From a virus, in IMG/VR virus record IMGVR_UViG_3300050019_000085, positions 1-37,649 of that record: DNA of 37,649 bases; one strand, given 5' to 3'. The translations under genes and the position numbers were made by a program. Shown piece by piece: positions 30,959-37,649 of this stretch. Positions within the stretch are counted from its first letter, which is position 1. Each line of letters opens with the position of its first letter. The notes under the pieces were generated by a model that saw only the letters and a list, made by a program, of their open reading frames with translations, had not been told where the DNA came from and did no database searches.

Positions 30959-31945
30959 ATGAAAACAGCATCTCAAGGATTGACGGCACACCTCACGCAG
31001 GAGACGACAAACCTCTGTCGACTTCTTAAGATAGCACGTGCGGACGGAGTGCAGTTGTACTTTACAGACTTTGATGAGAACCTACTCTACGACACTTCCG
31101 TCGAGGGTGTGAATCCATCTCTTTTTGAAACTGTGTTCCTGTATGTTTCTGCAGACGGCCTTACGGTAAGTGCTCTTGAATTAAAGGACGACGGCTCACC
31201 AAGCAACTGTGCCATTACCGGATTTTTAAACGATGCAGGGATAAACGAACATGATGTAAATGCCCGGCTGTATGACAATGCTACGTTTGAACTGCGCACA
31301 GTCAACTGGTCAGACTTAACGCAAGGTCCTATAAAGATGCTCTCCGGAACAATTGGAGATGTCATCTTGGATAGAGTCGGTGGTTGGCAAACAGAATTAC
31401 GTGGGCTGACACAGAAACTTACCACTCAAATCGGTAAGGTCTATGGGCCGACATGCCGTGCTGAATTGTTTGGAGGCGGTGCAGAAGGCATTGACCCGCA
31501 CAACCATTTCAAGTGCCGCCTGAATCGTGCAGATTGGGTGCAAAACGGTACTGTAAAGTTATCACCGGATGCATTGACCATCATTCCATTTAGTGAACCA
31601 TCCATTGCTGAAGGCTTGGAGATGGTGGGATCAGCAACGCCAGATTTACCTGCACCAGCAGGTTGGTTCAATGACGGCTTAATCACGTTTACCAGTGGTG
31701 TGTTGAATGGATATAGCTTCGAGATTGCAACATGGGATGGTGCAATACTCGGCCTATTCGGTGGCGCTCCTCTGCCTTTTGCACCGTCGCCGGGAGACAC
31801 CTTTGAAATAGAACCGGGCTGCGATAAGGTGAGAAGTACTTGTTCCAAAAAGTTTAGCAACATCGTCAATTTTGCAGGTGAAGCTGATATTCCGGGCCTG
31901 AACGTAATCAGCGCTGCCGGTCGGCAGCAGGTACAAACGAAGTAA
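30959..31945 (+). CDS. tail tip protein, DUF2163
   Basis: A 328-aa protein of the DUF2163 family (GTA gp13-like): TTNLCRLLKIARADGVQLYFTDFD near the start, ELRGLTQKLTTQIGKVYGPTCRAELF in the middle, and a Cys-containing C-terminal end (GCDKVRSTCSKKFSNIVNFAGEADIPG). The cysteines recall the iron-sulphur cluster found in hub proteins of related tails. No clear ribosome-binding site is seen before ATG 30959. Confidence 0.88.
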   Translation: MKTASQGLTAHLTQETTNLCRLLKIARADGVQLYFTDFDENLLYDTSVEGVNPSLFETVFLYVSADGLTVSALELKDDGSPSNCAITGFLNDAGINEHDVNARLYDNATFELRTVNWSDLTQGPIKMLSGTIGDVILDRVGGWQTELRGLTQKLTTQIGKVYGPTCRAELFGGGAEGIDPHNHFKCRLNRADWVQNGTVKLSPDALTIIPFSEPSIAEGLEMVGSATPDLPAPAGWFNDGLITFTSGVLNGYSFEIATWDGAILGLFGGAPLPFAPSPGDTFEIEPGCDKVRSTCSKKFSNIVNFAGEADIPGLNVISAAGRQQVQTK

Positions 31946-31954
31946 GGTGAAGCA

Positions 31955-34414
31955 ATGTCAGTAAACCAACTGCAGGTCCAAGCTCTACTCGACCTATCCA
32001 TAAGCTCATCCTCTAATGGTGTTACGATACCGATAGGGTATGGGACTAATTCTGTTGGTGCGAACATCATTTGGAGCGGCGGCCTAAATGAAAAAATAAC
32101 AGCCGTGGCTGTCAAAGACAGCAATGACGTTACACACACCTTGAACCTATACACCTATACGGTGAGTTTTGCGGCAGCCTTCGGAGAAGGACCGGGAACA
32201 ATAGCAAAAATTTGGGGAAACAGCATTGTCCTGTACGACAATACGGGCGAGTTTACGGACTTCCAAGGAGTATTCAATTCGGAGACTGTCTACAACGTTG
32301 GTGCTATTGTTCGCTTTAATTCGGGAGAGGGCGGAGACCGCTTTTTTATCTGTGTGGTGTCTTACAATCAACTTCCATTCCCTGCACCTGCAACTACTAG
32401 ACCCGGCACGAAGCCGAACCCGTGGCAGCTTTATACAGGTGGCGTTGCAACGGCTGGCGGGCAGGCGTATCCCAGTCCGACATTGTATTCGGGAACCGAT
32501 ACTCAAGATGTTGACCCAACCATTCTTGCCGCCGTTGGCGTGAACAATACGTCCGCATTTCGTGGTTTGATCTACGCTGTTTGGAAGGACCTCGATGTAA
32601 CATCGTTCAATAGTCAAATTCCTTCCATTCGCGGTATTGTTTCCTTTGGTACGAGTAATCCATCTATAACAGATGCGAATGTAACAGGCAATGTTGACTA
32701 CATTGTCGCAGATGTTTGCGGACGCTGCAGCATAGACCCAGCAGATATTGATACGCTAGACCTTCTGCCTGTTGTGAACACTGCCGCTGACGTTTATCAG
32801 TCCGATGGGTCTGGCATACCCGCTCTGACACTGGCGCAAGGAGGTGTAGTCAATTTTTACCAAGGAGCCAACTGTGGCGCACCCTTTCTATTTTCATATC
32901 CGGGTGCGGACTTCAACAGACCATTGCCCGCCCCGAAACTTACGTACCAGATGCGTCCAACAGAAACTATTCTCTGGAACCCATACCCTGCCGATTCGAC
33001 TTATGCTGTGTTTCCGGCTCCGGGCTATACTTCATTTTTGCCCGGATGGACGTCGCTGGATAGCTTTAATCTTTTGCCCATGAACATCGTCGGAGTTACT
33101 TCTGGTGGAGCAGGACCAGCAACTTATGACGGCAACGCCTTTGCACCGTGGACTCCAGCCAATGTTGGTGACTTCGGACAAGCAAACTGGGTGATGACAC
33201 AATGCTGCACACTTAATGTGGCGGTTGCCGGTAACTACACTTTCAAGTGCTCTTCAAACGACGCAGTAGTCATTGGCATTGGCAACGGAGCAACCCGTGT
33301 GAGCGGACCAATGGTGTTCAGCACGGCCAACGGCGGTCAGACCATGACCAAGACTGCGGTCAAGGGCTACGCCATAATGATGGCCGAAAACATTGACATG
33401 GGCGAAAACGACAATCGCACAGGTATTGATCCAAATCCGCAACCGGGCGGAATCCCCGGCGGCTTTCCCTATTTAGATACCACGTTGAGCACCTTCGTGG
33501 TAAACTTTCCAGTTGTCGGACAATATGGCATAGAGCTTGATTATGGACAGCACGTTCGGGCGCGCTGCCTCAATTTAAACTGGATGATGAATGGTGCGCA
33601 ATCGCCTATTCTTCCTATCGCCACGACGCCGGGTGCAGACCCTACAGCAACACCGTTCGGCTTTCTTATAGCAGACCAAAAAGATGGAAGATCCGTCCTT
33701 AAGGAACTTCAAGATGCGTTTTTCTTTGATATGGCGGAGTCTGACTTTCAACTCAAATTTATTCGGCGGGGCGCACATCCAAGCGTGCTGACTCTTCCGC
33801 AGGACGATCTTGGTTTGAAGAGCGACAACATTCGTGTCAAGAAAACTATTATACAGGAACAGGATGCCCCTCGTCTTGTAACTGTTGATTACATCGACCC
33901 CACACTTGACTACCAACATGGAAGCCAAGAGAAGATTCGCAGTTCCCGTGTGGTAAAGTCACTGAATGAAACCAAGGTTGATCTTTCAAATACGTCGCTC
34001 TCGCAAACAATCGCACGACAGATTGCCGAGAAAACTCTTTACACGACGTGGATGGAGCGCGAGCCCTTTGAGATGAATCTGTGGAAAGCGTTTTATTCGC
34101 TGCTTGATCCAACGGATACGGTTGACTTTGTGGTTGCAGACGTAACCTATGAGCAACGGCTTAAAACAGTGGGCATTGGACAAGATTATGGTGTCAAAGC
34201 GGAGGGCGTGTCGCAACTCGCGGCAGCTTACGCCAGTGCAACGGCTGGGGCGGAATACAGCAACGTTGTGGTTGCAGTTCAGTATCCGTATCTTTTGCTT
34301 GAGAGTCTTGATTTCTTTCTTCTTGAAGACGGCGTGTCAAGAATATTTATGGAGTCAGTCTCTGGTGTGACCGCAACATTTAGTGATTCTAATGATTTGA
34401 TAAACGGAACGTAA
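31955..34414 (+). CDS. tail hub/central tip protein (GTA gp15-like) with inserted PA14-like domain
   Basis: An 819-aa protein. The N-terminal (TIPIGYGTNSVGANIIWSGG) and C-terminal parts (SDNIRVKKTIIQEQDAPR, VTVDYIDP, ...FYSLLDPTDTVDF) match GTA gp15/TipJ-like baseplate hubs that build the tail tip. In the middle (about residues 355-545) lies an inserted PA14-like beta domain: WTSLDSFN..., YTFKCSSNDAVVIGI and QYGIELDYGQHVRARCLNLNW. PA14 domains bind carbohydrates, so this may contact host-surface glycans (inference). AAGGTGAAG precedes ATG 31955. Confidence 0.82.
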   Translation: MSVNQLQVQALLDLSISSSSNGVTIPIGYGTNSVGANIIWSGGLNEKITAVAVKDSNDVTHTLNLYTYTVSFAAAFGEGPGTIAKIWGNSIVLYDNTGEFTDFQGVFNSETVYNVGAIVRFNSGEGGDRFFICVVSYNQLPFPAPATTRPGTKPNPWQLYTGGVATAGGQAYPSPTLYSGTDTQDVDPTILAAVGVNNTSAFRGLIYAVWKDLDVTSFNSQIPSIRGIVSFGTSNPSITDANVTGNVDYIVADVCGRCSIDPADIDTLDLLPVVNTAADVYQSDGSGIPALTLAQGGVVNFYQGANCGAPFLFSYPGADFNRPLPAPKLTYQMRPTETILWNPYPADSTYAVFPAPGYTSFLPGWTSLDSFNLLPMNIVGVTSGGAGPATYDGNAFAPWTPANVGDFGQANWVMTQCCTLNVAVAGNYTFKCSSNDAVVIGIGNGATRVSGPMVFSTANGGQTMTKTAVKGYAIMMAENIDMGENDNRTGIDPNPQPGGIPGGFPYLDTTLSTFVVNFPVVGQYGIELDYGQHVRARCLNLNWMMNGAQSPILPIATTPGADPTATPFGFLIADQKDGRSVLKELQDAFFFDMAESDFQLKFIRRGAHPSVLTLPQDDLGLKSDNIRVKKTIIQEQDAPRLVTVDYIDPTLDYQHGSQEKIRSSRVVKSLNETKVDLSNTSLSQTIARQIAEKTLYTTWMEREPFEMNLWKAFYSLLDPTDTVDFVVADVTYEQRLKTVGIGQDYGVKAEGVSQLAAAYASATAGAEYSNVVVAVQYPYLLLESLDFFLLEDGVSRIFMESVSGVTATFSDSNDLINGT

Positions 34415-34419
34415 AGACT

Positions 34420-36093
34420 ATGGGAAACCCAAAAAATTACAACGACACAAACCCGGCAGCCCCAGCAGGGGCAAGCAACGTAAAGTGGCAGGCGGTCGCA
34501 CCAGACCCCAACCCAGACGTGCCTCGTGATGTGTCCGCCTATATGCCACCCATGACAGCAACTGTCGGCGGCGCTGTCCCAACACCGCCGAATGATTCTA
34601 CACAGGTGCTGCGCGGCAACGGCACGTGGGGCGCTGGTGGGTCGGGTGCTTCTATTTCTTCAGTGCAACAGGAAGCCTATGTGTATTCTGCTGATACTGG
34701 CGCTGCCAATGCGTATGTTGTGACGTTATCTCCTGTGCCCACCATTATTACGGGCAGCGAAGTGTTATTTAAGGCAGCGCACGCCAATACGGGTGCTTCG
34801 ACCATCGCTGTAAATGGCGGAAGTGCTACTGCAATAAAAAAGAATGGGACTATTGACCTTGCTTCCGGTGATATTGTCGTTGGGCAAATCGTAGCACTCT
34901 CGTTTGATGGCACGAACTATCAGATGACGAGTCCTGCGGTTTCCACTTCTTCTGGTACCTTGGCGAGTGACAGTGATGTCACCATTTCTTCTCCTACAGA
35001 CAAGGATATACTGGCGTACAAGACAGCAGATAGTAAATGGGAAAATCGGACAGCATCGGCGCTTGGACTTGAACTCACAGCTAACAAGGACGTCGCCAGC
35101 GGTTACGCTGGGTTGGATGGTGCGTCTCTATTAAAAACTACAGAGTTTCCCGCGTTGACCGGTGATGTCACCACGGTGGCTGGCGCTGTATCCTGCACTG
35201 TGGTGAAAATAAACGGCACCGCTGTGAAAGCTGGCATGACGCCGAGCGATGGAGATGTGTTATCGTGGGTCGCAGCGAACAGCGATTGGGAAAACAGTAC
35301 ATTGACTTCTCTTGGAAATGCGAACGCTTCTCAACTGCGCGGCAACAACATAGCTACGACAGCACCGTTTGATGGTCAACTATATCGTTGGAGTGCCGCG
35401 AACAGTGCTTGGGAACCTTCAACGGGGTCAATCCCTGCATATAGTTTGCAGGCAGATGGTTCAGCCGCAATTCCAGTATCGGGGGCGCAGGGTCCAATGC
35501 TCTGGAGTTACTCTGCGACTACATCTACGGGAGTAGTGGCTACCGGCACAGAAATTTCTGGTATAACGTTAGCTACAGGAACTGCCAACCCGTCCGCTTC
35601 TTTAGTACAGGGAAGAGCGAGTTCAACAACTGCCGGAAATATATCTCTTGGCATTCACAGAAGCATAAAATGGAGGATCGCGCTTACTCAGACTACAAAT
35701 TGTCGTATGTGGCTCGGTCTGGGAAGCATATTTGCAGCATCTCCCGCGTACGTGACCGACACTCCAGCAGCGGCGATTGTAGGATTTAGATATTCGGCGG
35801 GAGTGGATACGAAGTGGTCTTGTGTAACGCAGACAGGCGCGACACATCAGACAGTGAATCAAGAAACTACCGCATCTCACGTAGACACGAACACTCATGA
35901 TTTTGAAATTCGCTGGGACGGTGTGAATGCAATCTTTTTGATTGATGGTACTCAAGTAGGGTCTCAGAACGGAAATATACCAGCCACAACCACTTTATTT
36001 CTTGCTTTCGCCACCTTGGATAACAAGACGTCCGCAGCGATTCAGTCGTTTACTTTCCATCGTTGCGGTGGTTATTGGAAGTGGACGGACTAA
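34420..36093 (+). CDS. tail fibre protein
   Basis: A 557-aa protein starting 6 nt after the hub gene. The Pro-rich N-terminus is followed by LRGNGTWGA, a motif common in phage fibres, and repeated ...W(E/S)N/A-type beta units (SKWENRTA, SDWENSTL, SAWEPSTG). The last ~200 residues look like a concanavalin/LamG-type sandwich (HDFEIRWDGVNAIFLIDGTQVGS). It probably trimerises and binds the host surface. Confidence 0.8.
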   Translation: MGNPKNYNDTNPAAPAGASNVKWQAVAPDPNPDVPRDVSAYMPPMTATVGGAVPTPPNDSTQVLRGNGTWGAGGSGASISSVQQEAYVYSADTGAANAYVVTLSPVPTIITGSEVLFKAAHANTGASTIAVNGGSATAIKKNGTIDLASGDIVVGQIVALSFDGTNYQMTSPAVSTSSGTLASDSDVTISSPTDKDILAYKTADSKWENRTASALGLELTANKDVASGYAGLDGASLLKTTEFPALTGDVTTVAGAVSCTVVKINGTAVKAGMTPSDGDVLSWVAANSDWENSTLTSLGNANASQLRGNNIATTAPFDGQLYRWSAANSAWEPSTGSIPAYSLQADGSAAIPVSGAQGPMLWSYSATTSTGVVATGTEISGITLATGTANPSASLVQGRASSTTAGNISLGIHRSIKWRIALTQTTNCRMWLGLGSIFAASPAYVTDTPAAAIVGFRYSAGVDTKWSCVTQTGATHQTVNQETTASHVDTNTHDFEIRWDGVNAIFLIDGTQVGSQNGNIPATTTLFLAFATLDNKTSAAIQSFTFHRCGGYWKWTD

Positions 36094-36148
36094 GAAGGAG
36101 ACCGCAGTCTTTGTTTTTAATCAAGTAAAAGTCAAGGAGGCTTACAAA

Positions 36149-36796
36149 ATGGCGGATACAAAAATAAGTAGCTTAGCGTCCTCAGCAGCACAACTCACAG
36201 ATTTGCTGCCGGTCGCGCGCGCCGGGGCCAATTATGGCGTGACAGTTGCAAGCATTCTCGCAGCGCTTGCTTACCCAGCGCATAGCTTTATCTTTGGAAG
36301 CAAGGACGTTAGTCTGTCTTATGCAACTGTCGGCGGTGCGAGTCGCGGAAATGCAAACGAGGTTGGTGTTGCTCGCTTGATATTGAAAGAGTCCATCACG
36401 ATAACAAGCGTGTCGGTCTTCGTCGTAACGGCCTCTGGAACGGGCAACGACTTTGTCGGCATCTATTCCTTTGACGGAAACACTAAAATTGTAGATTCCG
36501 GGCCTTTGGATGGACATTCCGCATCGCAGGTCATAAGAAGTTTATCGTTTCCTGCTATTACCATTCCACCGGGAAGCTACTGGTTTGTTTGGGGTTCCGA
36601 TCAAGCTTCCGCAGGTTCTTTATATGGCAAAGCAGCAGCGGTTGCCTACAATGCACTTGCCAATGGAATAAGCACTTCGTTTGGGCGCGCCGCGAATCCC
36701 ATAGCAGGTGGCGTTTTGCCAGCAACTCTCGGCACTATTACGCCCTATGCCTACGGGGATTCGGTGTGCAACGTTATCGAGGCTATGTTCCAATAG
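36149..36796 (+). CDS. tail appendage protein
   Basis: A 215-aa protein. MADTKISSLASSAAQLTDLLPVAR is a recurrent N-terminal sequence in phage fibre and appendage proteins. The rest is beta-rich with no catalytic motif. AAGGAGG 8 nt before ATG 36149 decides the start over an upstream in-frame codon. It follows the fibre gene and is likely part of the same host-binding assembly. Confidence 0.75.
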   Translation: MADTKISSLASSAAQLTDLLPVARAGANYGVTVASILAALAYPAHSFIFGSKDVSLSYATVGGASRGNANEVGVARLILKESITITSVSVFVVTASGTGNDFVGIYSFDGNTKIVDSGPLDGHSASQVIRSLSFPAITIPPGSYWFVWGSDQASAGSLYGKAAAVAYNALANGISTSFGRAANPIAGGVLPATLGTITPYAYGDSVCNVIEAMFQ

Positions 36797-36820
36797 CCCG
36801 TCACACGGGCGCGGTATAAT
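36797..36820 (+). promoter_or_regulatory. CCCGTCACAC motif with perfect TATAAT, site 10
   Basis: CCCGTCACAC at 36797-36806, 8 nt, TATAAT (36815-36820). GCCCGT/ACGGGC makes this copy palindromic. It is the best full match of the module and precedes the membrane-protein gene by 67 nt. A GTGCC/GGCAC hairpin lies in the leader. Confidence 0.65.
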
Positions 36821-36887
36821 GAAGGTAGTGTCGGCGCAAGTGCCAGCCTAATCCCCGGCGGGCACGGTGCTAAACGAAGGGAAGCCA

Positions 36888-37223
36888 ATGTCACCCAATC
36901 AGTTCACCTGGTTCATGGAAAGCCAACACGACCTAAACCTGAAGATGTCTGCTAGTTTAGGCCGTCTTGAGGAAACCACGCACACCACAAACGTGTGGCT
37001 GTTCGGCGGCGATGGGCAGCAGGGTGCGATGCCAAAGCTTTACGAGAAGATCACAACCGTCGAGACAAGAGTCGGAACATTGGAAGGCGTGAAGAACAGC
37101 ACTCGGTCATGGATAGCGGGTGCACTCGCCGTGTTCACGTTGGAAGGAACTGCGCTCGGCATCTACTTTTCGAAGGTTGCCGCGCATACACAAGCACTGC
37201 AGCAAATAATCAAGCACCAGTAA
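36888..37223 (+). CDS. small membrane protein, probable holin (XhlA-like)
   Basis: A 111-aa protein with an N-terminal amphipathic region, a short coiled coil (YEKITTVETRVGTLEG), and one hydrophobic segment (WIAGALAVFTLEGTALGIYF), in the order seen in haemolysin XhlA-type holins. Such proteins help release endolysin by damaging the membrane. GAAGGGAAG before ATG 36888 sets the start. No endolysin is in the window, so the role rests on topology and on its place after the tail genes. Confidence 0.5.
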   Translation: MSPNQFTWFMESQHDLNLKMSASLGRLEETTHTTNVWLFGGDGQQGAMPKLYEKITTVETRVGTLEGVKNSTRSWIAGALAVFTLEGTALGIYFSKVAAHTQALQQIIKHQ

Positions 37224-37238
37224 ACTTTCTGTGTTATA

Positions 37239-37526
37239 ATGAGGCGTGCCGCCAATATTGATGCGAATCAGCCAGCTATTGTCAGCGCATTGCGCGCGGC
37301 AGGGGCGTCGGTCGAACCAAAACTGGCGCGAGTCGGCGACGGTGTGCCGGACCTTCTGATTAGCTTTCGGGGTAAATGGACTGTTTTAGAAGTGAAGGAC
37401 GGAAGTAAACCACCGAGTCGTCAGGCTCTAACGCCTGATGAAGTGCGTTGGCACGCACAGCAGCAGGCTCAGGTTCATGTTGTGAACAGTGTTGAGCAGG
37501 CTCTAAAAGTTTTAGATTCAATTTGA
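37239..37526 (+). CDS. VRR-NUC domain nuclease, 3' end supplied by an inserted element
   Basis: A 95-aa protein of the single-domain phage VRR-NUC family (PD-(D/E)XK fold): RRAANIDANQPAIVSALRAAGA, then GVPDLLISFRGKWTVLEVKDG with the catalytic D and E-V-K. Relatives act on branched or damaged DNA. The ATG is embedded in TATAATG (37235-37241) with no ribosome-binding site. The stop codon lies in TTGAC, the tip of a miniature element, so the natural C-terminus may be a few residues different or longer. Confidence 0.88.
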   Translation: MRRAANIDANQPAIVSALRAAGASVEPKLARVGDGVPDLLISFRGKWTVLEVKDGSKPPSRQALTPDEVRWHAQQQAQVHVVNSVEQALKVLDSI

Positions 37527-37649
37527 CACTCCCCACGCCTAAAGGCGGGGGATTCTTGGTTCAACCAGCGTTGCTGGCTTTCGCCAGACTGACACACTGT
37601 CCGCAAGCGTTTATCCTCTCGGCGTGCCCCGCCGCGAGGTTTAGTTCGG
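37523..37649 (-). mobile_element. IS200/IS605-type miniature element, copy 3 (cut by window end)
   Basis: Begins with TTGACACTCCCCACGCC and is identical to copy 2 over all 127 visible bases. The remaining ~150 bp lie beyond the window. It is inserted at the 3' end of the VRR-NUC gene. Confidence 0.85.

Noticed and set aside
23779-37649. CRISPR array made of the repeated element
   Set aside because: Copies are ~279 bp, far apart, in both orientations and have transposon-type ends; there are no short regularly spaced repeats.

Overview
This window is the structural half of a tailed-phage genome: a siphovirus with an HK97-type head, about 37.6 kb, with nearly every gene on the + strand. No host chromosomal gene is recognisable. 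The host cannot be named from this sequence. The tail-tip set (DUF2460, DUF2163 and a GTA gp15-like hub) resembles that of alphaproteobacterial siphophages and gene transfer agents. Several nuclease genes have a TATAAT box 6-9 nt before the ATG and no ribosome-binding site, which fits a host that tolerates leaderless mRNAs.

Layout. 1-2.7 kb: a poorly recognisable left edge with a C-rich stretch and a perfect 18-bp operator-like palindrome, then an HNH nuclease and two small Ala/Lys-rich proteins. 2.7-8.8 kb: packaging genes, namely TerS (P27 type), a structured RNA candidate, tRNA-Gly(TCC), tRNA-Thr(CGT), TerL, a free-standing GIY-YIG nuclease, and a portal gene split by a ~300-nt group I intron. 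8.8-13.2 kb: a 645-aa HAD / 2H-phosphoesterase / HExxH-peptidase fusion, a 50-aa protein, and a very long S78 prohead protease. 13.2-16.5 kb: two different HK97-fold major capsid proteins with a bacterioferritin-like gene between them, closed by a strong terminator. 16.5-25.7 kb: head-tail connectors (gp6-, gp7-, gp10- and DUF3168-type) and the tail tube. This module is interrupted by an endonuclease VII gene, a zinc-ribbon microprotein, a collagen-like fibre, a large fibre, an HNH nuclease and a third fibre-like protein. 25.7-37.2 kb: tail assembly chaperones joined by a -1 frameshift (CCCTTTA), tape measure, tail-tip proteins, two fibre/appendage proteins and a membrane protein that is probably a holin. 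The window ends with a VRR-NUC nuclease.

Mobile DNA is unusually dense: five homing-type nucleases, a group I intron, and three copies of a ~279-bp IS200/IS605-type miniature element. That element keeps hairpin ends, a promoter and a tnpB-like start codon. One copy splits a second GIY-YIG gene, one replaces the end of a fibre gene, and one supplies the stop codon of the VRR-NUC gene.

Regulation: a motif CCCGTCACAC, followed 8 nt later by a TATNAT-like box, recurs at about ten gene boundaries. It is probably a phage-specific promoter or operator. The most unusual content is the ferritin-like gene between two capsid genes (an arrangement like an encapsulin operon), the HAD-2H-peptidase fusion beside the portal and protease, the intron with its neighbouring nuclease, the miniature elements and the repeated promoter module. 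Family calls rest on motif recognition without database searches.
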